Shown one piece after another: positions 8,585-13,254 of a stretch of 13,254 bases of DNA. The notes below the pieces were generated by a model. That model did not search any database and was not told the origin of the DNA. It saw only the letters and a program-made list of their open reading frames with translations. Numbering within the stretch: the first letter of the stretch is position 1; the number at the start of each line of letters is the position of its first letter. The stretch comes from Phoronis ovalis (lineage: Eukaryota > Phoronida > Phoronidae): contig JAOXYB010039296.1 in the NCBI GenBank assembly GCA_028565635.1, positions 1 to 13,254 of the forward strand. The letters are read 5' to 3'. The position numbers were made by a program, and so were the translations under genes.

Positions 8585-9106
8585 CTGTTTGTAAAGAAAT
8601 TTCAATACCTGTAAATATTATCCGATCACGTTCAGGACTGATAAAACAACTAATAGTAATAGCTGGTACTGAAATTAAATTGCTTCCAACATAAATAGAG
8701 AAAGAACCCAAATGAAAGGACGCGTGGTGTCTACGTGAATAAAACCATGTTTATTTCTACCATCTGATACACATGTAGAAAGGTAACTATAAAATCAGGC
8801 ATATGCGATTATATTTGAATTTCATATATTTCACAGTGCAAAAATAACATAAAATAATAACTGTTATTTGCAATTCTGTATACGTGAAATAATTATTTGA
8901 GTGCTGCAATACACATACGGTATATTTAAAAAGAAATGTTATGCCAAGTTTTATTTTCATATTTCACATCCGGGTGACTCCGGTACTTTACCCACAATTC
9001 ATTACCAATATTATTATTTTTTTCGACGATAGAGTGACAGGCTCGAAGAAAATATGGATACATTTTACACAATTTTGCCAAATGCAAAAGCGAAAACTAA
9101 TCAAAC
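8585..9106. promoter_or_regulatory. Shared intergenic/promoter region between CPOX and tomosyn
   Basis: These 522 bases separate the predicted CPOX start (minus) from the tomosyn start (plus), so both core promoters and both 5' leaders probably lie here. A CCAAT word is at 9005-9009 and the stretch 8967-9060 is less AT-extreme than its surroundings. No convincing TATA box sits at a sensible distance. A bidirectional TATA-less promoter is an inference. It depends on CPOX exon 1 being correct and on no further upstream noncoding exon. Confidence 0.45.
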
Positions 9107-9110
9107 ATGA
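9054..9110 (+). CDS. Upstream ORF 1 in the tomosyn leader, overlapping its start
   Basis: An 18-codon ORF (MDTFYTILPNAKAKTNQT) whose TGA at 9108-9110 overlaps the tomosyn ATG at 9107-9109 as ATGA. If the transcript starts upstream of 9054, ribosomes would meet this ATG first. A termination-reinitiation arrangement or translational damping of tomosyn is then plausible. The sequence shows only the ORF and its overlap; whether it is transcribed and translated is unknown. Confidence 0.4.
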   Translation: MDTFYTILPNAKAKTNQT

Positions 9111-9120
9111 AGAAATTTAA
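9082..9120 (+). CDS. Upstream ORF 2 overlapping the tomosyn start out of frame
   Basis: A second upstream ATG at 9082 opens 12 codons (MQKRKLIKHEEI) and ends at TAA 9118-9120, reading through the tomosyn ATG in another frame. Ribosomes starting here would bypass the main start. It is listed as a possible regulatory ORF, not as a protein of known function. Confidence 0.25.
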   Translation: MQKRKLIKHEEI

Positions 9121-9226
9121 TCTTAAAGGAGTCTTAGACAACCTTAGGTCGTCTGTAAGTACGCCCGCAAAGTCGGACACAGAGATAGAAGAAACGCTAC
9201 GACCCGATCACTTTCAGATTTGCAAG
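9107..9226 (+). CDS. STXBP5: Tomosyn exon 1 (coding part)
   Basis: The ATG at 9107 opens 40 codons ending ...HFQICK at the donor gtgggt. An in-frame TAA lies at 9098-9100, so no longer in-frame start exists in this exon. The A three bases before the ATG gives an acceptable start context. The exon ends in phase 0, right before the TVRHGFP of exon 2, the same place as the CKTVRHGFP of human tomosyn. Confidence 0.93.
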
Positions 9227-9630
9227 GTGGGTTAAAAACCGCATTTATAATTCAATTTTCTAACTTATAACCAATTTGCTACGAAGCTCACACCAATTAC
9301 AGCAAAAATGAAACATAAACGGATATTTGAAAGTTATAAAATTGTAGATATTTGAAGATTTATAAAAACAAACTTAAAATGTAAAATATTGATTTATTAA
9401 CCGACAAGGGTACAGCCCACTTTTTGTCGCCCATTCATTCATTCACAATACTTTCGAATTGATATATAATCAACTATGTTCCCATGTTTGGTATATAATC
9501 TAAATGAAAGCTGATGGCCTTTTTATTTTCAGACTGTTCGCCATGGATTTCCTCATAAGCCTACTGCAATGGCCTATGATCCTGTGCAAAATTTGCTGGC
9601 CATTGGAAATAAGAATGGGTCGCTTAGAAT
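9107..9630 (+). CDS. STXBP5: Tomosyn (syntaxin-binding protein 5 family), first two coding exons
   Basis: Tomosyn is a cytosolic or membrane-associated SNARE regulator. N-terminal WD40 propellers are followed by a C-terminal R-SNARE motif that binds syntaxin and SNAP-25 and restrains vesicle priming and exocytosis. Only the N-terminus is here: exons 9107-9226 and 9533-9630, 72 codons plus two bases. The peptide MKKFNLKGVLDNLRSS, ETLRPDHFQICK, then TVRHGFPHKPTAMAYDPVQ and AIGNKNGSLR parallels human and insect tomosyn. The related Lgl proteins share HGFP..P.A.A.DP but lack the MKKFN.KGVLD and ETL..HF blocks, so tomosyn is preferred. The next expected piece (GRPGVE... HESGAAV) was not found up to 13254. 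Vertebrates have two paralogs (STXBP5, STXBP5L), so the symbol here means the family. Confidence 0.93.
9227..9532 (+). other. Tomosyn intron 1
   Basis: A 306-base phase-0 intron with donor gtgggt and acceptor tttttattttcag. No element was recognised inside it. Confidence 0.92.
9533..9630 (+). CDS. STXBP5: Tomosyn exon 2: start of first WD40 blade
   Basis: This 98-base exon after the acceptor tttttattttcag carries 32 codons plus two bases of an Ile codon, with donor gtatcc. It encodes TVRHGFPHKPTAMAYDPVQ and NLLAIGNKNGSLR, the conserved entry into the first beta-propeller. Insect tomosyn reads SLRILGRPGV here, so the next exon should begin with the last base of Ile. Translation past the donor gives an unrelated run and soon a stop, which supports the exon end. 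Confidence 0.93.
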
Positions 9631-10072
9631 GTATCCTTTAATTAATACATGGTTAATACTGGCACATCTTTTAAACATTTATTCTAGATGATATGTGTAT
9701 GGAGATCAGGGCTGTGCTTTAGCTCTGGCAAGGTTGTAGGTTAAATGCGGGTGTGCAGTCATTAGTATTTTTTACATCTAGATACCAGGAATATGACTGA
9801 ATCAAAGTGATACAGGAAAGAGCCAGTACTATAAGCTGAGTTGGGAATCTCTGCTGTCAGATTCTTCACCACAGGGCTATAGGGTCAAATTTTCCGACTT
9901 ATTTACCTCATTTTCTTGGCCAATTTCTTCAGTGGTTATTGTTGAGACTTAAACTTTAGAACCGAATTTTGGTAGCTGTACTGCTAAGATTTACTATATG
10001 ATATCTCTATATACCCACAAGATTTTTGCCATTAGGTATCTCTATTGAAAGGATCTGGGATGTCAAGCTGAA

Positions 10073-10086
10073 CCCCCCCCCCCCCC
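10073..10086. repeat. C14 homopolymer tract
   Basis: Fourteen consecutive C in an otherwise AT-rich intron. Such tracts are unstable and are prone to sequencing and assembly length error. Confidence 0.85.
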
Positions 10087-10484
10087 GTCTAAATGTGTGG
10101 AGGTCAAATCCCCGGGACTCGTCTGCTTGATATGTTAGAGAACTATAAGTAGTCAATTGTATTTGTTATGTATTAATATTAGTGCCAGGATAGAGGAGTG
10201 ATATGACATCATTTGTAGTCAGGAGTTTATTAATCTGCAGACCAAACTTGTGACCCCCAATATGTGTGTGATACTAGGCAGGAATGTAGTCCACTATCAA
10301 GACCAGTCCTTGTAAAATAATATATATAGGACAGGACATTTTGAGCCGTGTGCTTCACACATTTTGTCAGAAAGGTTTGATGATTTTCTTGATTGGGAAT
10401 TCCACCAAAAATATGAAATGCCTCAATTACAATGGGATTATTAATAATACTAGATGCTTATAACAATATAATAAATCATCATGA

Positions 10485-10640
10485 AATGTACATTTAAGTA
10501 TATTTAGATGTCCCCACATGATAATAACATGAGTGTTTATAATGTACATTTAAGAGTAAGATGGCTCTATATAATAACAATGGTATAATGTATATTTAAG
10601 ACTAAGATTTCCCGCCAGCATGATAACACAACCATGATAT
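10485..10640. repeat. Three-copy tandem repeat, units 46-56 bases
   Basis: Each unit begins AATGTACATTTAAG or AATGTATATTTAAG, at 10485, 10541 and 10587. Each continues with a TTTAGAT/TAAGAT word, a C-rich bit and an ATAATAACA-like segment, and ends near TTAT/GTAT/ATAT. Units are diverged, so this is an old minisatellite-like array. A partial earlier unit may lie at about 10453-10484. Confidence 0.6.
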
Positions 10641-13254
10641 AAACACATGTTTTATGGAAATTCCTATTTGACAACTTGCGGTGAATAAGGGTACCTAGGT
10701 ATAACTTCCATGTATTACTTACTATATAAAAATGATTTGATATGTGTAGTGTTAAAGTCAACAAAAAGTAAGATATTGTTCAGTATTATAATAACATGAT
10801 TTAACTGATAAGAACAAATAATGATATTATGCCATCTATCTGTATCCATTGTTTGTTGACCCTGTTTTGATGTGCTATTAAATTTTAATGTTGTTTTTTT
10901 TTTATTCATGATTTCATTACCATTCATGTTTGTAACATGTTTGGTTAGTTCCTGTATTGGTAAGTTCAGTGACTGACCAGGTTTTGAACCTTGAAAGTAA
11001 ACTTTAATATGTTTACAAAATAAAATATGCATTATGCCCAACTGTTATATGAAAGGAGTAATAGACACAAGACACACTACAGGCAGAAAATGCAAGCATT
11101 GCAGTGGAGACAAATTAACAATCATCTTTGGAAATAATAAATTTATTCGGGCCATGCCGAAAAAGAAGTTACGCAACATGTTAAAAAATAGAAACACATT
11201 TTTCCACAAAGTTAGTGATTGCTCATATGTGGTTAGTTGGATAAATCAGCCTCTCTAAAAGTTAGAATTACCACATTATTTTCATTTGTGATCTAGTAAT
11301 ATCAGAAAAGATGACGACAAACATGATTTATAGTGTACTGTATATTAAATATCAGCAGTCCTAAATTGTCTAATTTATCATAAGGATATAGATTATTATT
11401 ATAATGTATGTGTTTTGTGTCAGTCAGTTAGTTATCATTTGTAGGTAATAAGTACCAAACCATAAATAATTAAAATTCAATGGAAATATCTGTATCTTGT
11501 GCCCAGGATCTTGTGCGGTATATATATATTCTCTCAGTTTGTTCTGCTATTTGGGACAAGTTGATAACAGAGGCACATTGGAGTGTATCTGAAGGGTGTA
11601 TCCTGTAAATGTTTTAGTTGAAGTGATCATTGGAATAGATGTGGTCAGATTTTCTATGAAACTCAAGAATTTGTTGGAGATACTGAAGAAGACCGACTAT
11701 TCCCTCAATAACTGAATTCTTCTGTTGGGTATTGTGGGATGTTAGTGTCTGTTCTATTGAAATATAGAATTAATAGTGCAAGGTGGTATCATTTGTATTG
11801 TGGAAGATAGTGTCTGTGTGATAGTTGTTGGCATAGGTAAATATCTGTTACGTTTCTGCAAATAGCTTAGGTTTCTCAATTAATGTTTCATTCAATACGA
11901 AGGCCGATCAAATATCCTGAATTCAATCTGTTTCTATACTTTTTAATGGAAGAAAGATTGTTTTTTTAATACAAATTTTAATCTAATCTCATGATCCATA
12001 TTTTATCCTGTAGAAAAGAGGTAGGAAGTTTTTACGACACTGTATAGATTGACTGTGCATGGACATAGTGGCCTTAGGAAATGATACAATAATGATCCCA
12101 GTCCAGCTTTCTGTAGGCAGGAATATTGGGAATACAGATATTTTTCTCCTGCTAAGAAGTCTTATATTTTGTGAGTAGGCACTGCTGTTTGAAGTTATTG
12201 ATGAATTATATATAAATAATGGATTAATTCTGGGTCCAAACAGAAGAATATGAAGATATTGATCTTGTTAAGGTTATATGGACGCATGGTATCATATCGT
12301 ATAGTATATAGTATAATATTGTATGGATATTCTGGAAAATACCAGGTTGCTGTTGATTGCAAAATTAATATTATGCTATGAAACATTCTGAAAAATTACT
12401 TTATACTTCCGTCAGCAAATACTAGCACACTTTTGAAGTCGCTTAAATGTTGGCTCATCTTTTTCTGTTATTTAGCGCTTATCTTCTTATGAAGGCGTTT
12501 TTCATCAGCCATCTGTATATAACCTATTCCCAGTTCAATATAAGAATGTTCTATTTTAGTCGGTAACTTAATGAAATTTGTCTTAGAAAGGCCATAGCGA
12601 AATTTATCCAAAATATTAAAGAAGCCCACACAGAGTTGGAAAACTAATTTTTTCTAAATGAATGATAAAATGACATGCCCAACCTGATAGTGGTTTAATT
12701 TCAAAAGTTGAGCCTTTATTTAATGTCGGTATTTTCATTGCTTTCTGTGTATTTCACTCGAATCTTGGGACATTGTTAAAACCTATGAGAAAAGGAGACT
12801 ACTTTATTGTGTCTTAAGCACTTCCACCATTTTGCAGAATTTAGATTTCTTATGAATTCAATAAACACTCAAAATTATGCTTAGTTTTCAAAGACTAATA
12901 GGTAATGCAAATATCATAGATATTTACCTACACAGTGAATTCATATTTGAAACAATATACCATCAAAACTTGTACTTAAGCAACATGCATTGGATTATCA
13001 ATAATTAAGGGTAATATTCAGCTACTATATATGAAAGCAAGAAAATTTATTAGTTATCCTCACACTGAAGCTTCCTGTCTGAATAAATCCATCTGTTAGT
13101 GTTCTGTACCTTCTCAACTAGGGCCATTCCACGAAATGCGTTTTCTGCCGGACGTGACATTTTCACACTTTGACTGGCCTCACAAGAAATCAAAACATAG
13201 GAGGATAGTTGTTTTGATTTTTACTGATAGAATACAGGTCCCAAATTTACATGT

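Larger units (their letters stand above)
9631..13254 (+). other. Tomosyn intron 2 (runs off the right edge)
   Basis: At least 3.6 kb without a recognisable exon. I looked on the plus strand for the GRPGVE/HESGAAV continuation of tomosyn and did not find it. Contents are a possible decayed SINE piece (about 9690-9770), a C14 tract, a three-copy tandem repeat at 10485-10640 and a possible repeat edge near 13119. Two open frames (minus 11041-10715, plus 11034-11258) have no homology I recognise. The rest is AT-rich and featureless. Confidence 0.75.

Noticed and set aside
8463-8711. 82-codon minus-strand ORF starting with ATG
   Set aside because: No recognisable family. It overlaps the better-supported CPOX exon 1 in another frame, and its own frame does not fit the phase of exon 2.
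9107-9630. Lethal giant larvae (LLGL) instead of tomosyn
   Set aside because: Both share HGFP and the A-DP block, but the N-terminal MKKFN.KGVLD and ETL..HFQ.CK blocks are tomosyn-type and missing from Lgl.
10715-11041. 108-codon minus-strand open frame, the longest in the window
   Set aside because: Starts with TTG, AT-driven composition, no domain or splice context. Most likely a chance frame in tomosyn intron 2.
10965-11041. Minus-strand GGTTCAAAACC as a tRNA B box
   Set aside because: No A box at the proper distance (TGGGCATAATG breaks the consensus), and no cloverleaf arms.
11034-11258. 74-codon plus-strand frame with CKHCSG, considered as tomosyn exon 3 or a zinc-finger fragment
   Set aside because: No GRPGV/HESG tomosyn match, no second Cys/His pair at finger spacing, and no convincing splice acceptor in the needed phase.
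1-13254. Bacterial-type operons, CRISPR arrays, phage or defense systems
   Set aside because: No long ORFs, no ribosome binding sites, no regular direct repeats with spacers. Split genes with GT-AG introns show a eukaryotic genome.

Overview
The window looks like a stretch of animal nuclear genome. It is AT-rich (about two thirds A+T by eye), its genes are split by GT-AG introns, and old transposon remnants fill the introns. The two proteins and the repeat types (a tRNA-derived SINE, a CR1/L2-like LINE 3' end, palindromic MITEs) fit a marine invertebrate, most likely a lophotrochozoan such as a mollusc. That placement is inference, because no species-specific marker is visible.

Two protein genes lie head to head. 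On the minus strand, from about 8584 down past the left edge, is oxygen-dependent coproporphyrinogen-III oxidase (CPOX), a heme-biosynthesis enzyme of the mitochondrial intermembrane space. Eight exons can be read: 8584-8535 (predicted first coding exon), 4888-4831, 4256-4173, 2399-2271, 1891-1773, 1551-1485, 853-728 and 199-88. All junctions keep the reading frame. They encode about 248 residues and end inside the CPOX signature motif; the remaining C-terminal exons lie beyond base 1. On the plus strand the first two coding exons of tomosyn (syntaxin-binding protein 5, a SNARE regulator) lie at 9107-9226 and 9533-9630. Its third exon was not found, so intron 2 runs through 9631-13254 and out of the window.

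The two start codons are 522 bases apart, which suggests a shared divergent promoter. The tomosyn 5' leader carries two short upstream ORFs; the stop of one overlaps the tomosyn start as ATGA.

The introns hold a tRNA-derived SINE (2481 to about 2760), a two-copy AT-rich repeat (3565-3662), small hairpins (4011-4118, 4502-4622), a TG-rich microsatellite (4946-4981), a 621-bp palindromic MITE with TA ends (5774-6394), a second inverted-repeat element (about 6985-7385), a non-LTR retrotransposon 3' fragment with a pentamer tail (7977 to about 8430), a three-copy tandem repeat (10485-10640) and a C14 tract (10073-10086). I found no prokaryotic-type system, CRISPR array, rRNA or functional tRNA. 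The most interesting points are the divergent CPOX/tomosyn pair, the overlapping upstream ORFs and the palindromic MITE.
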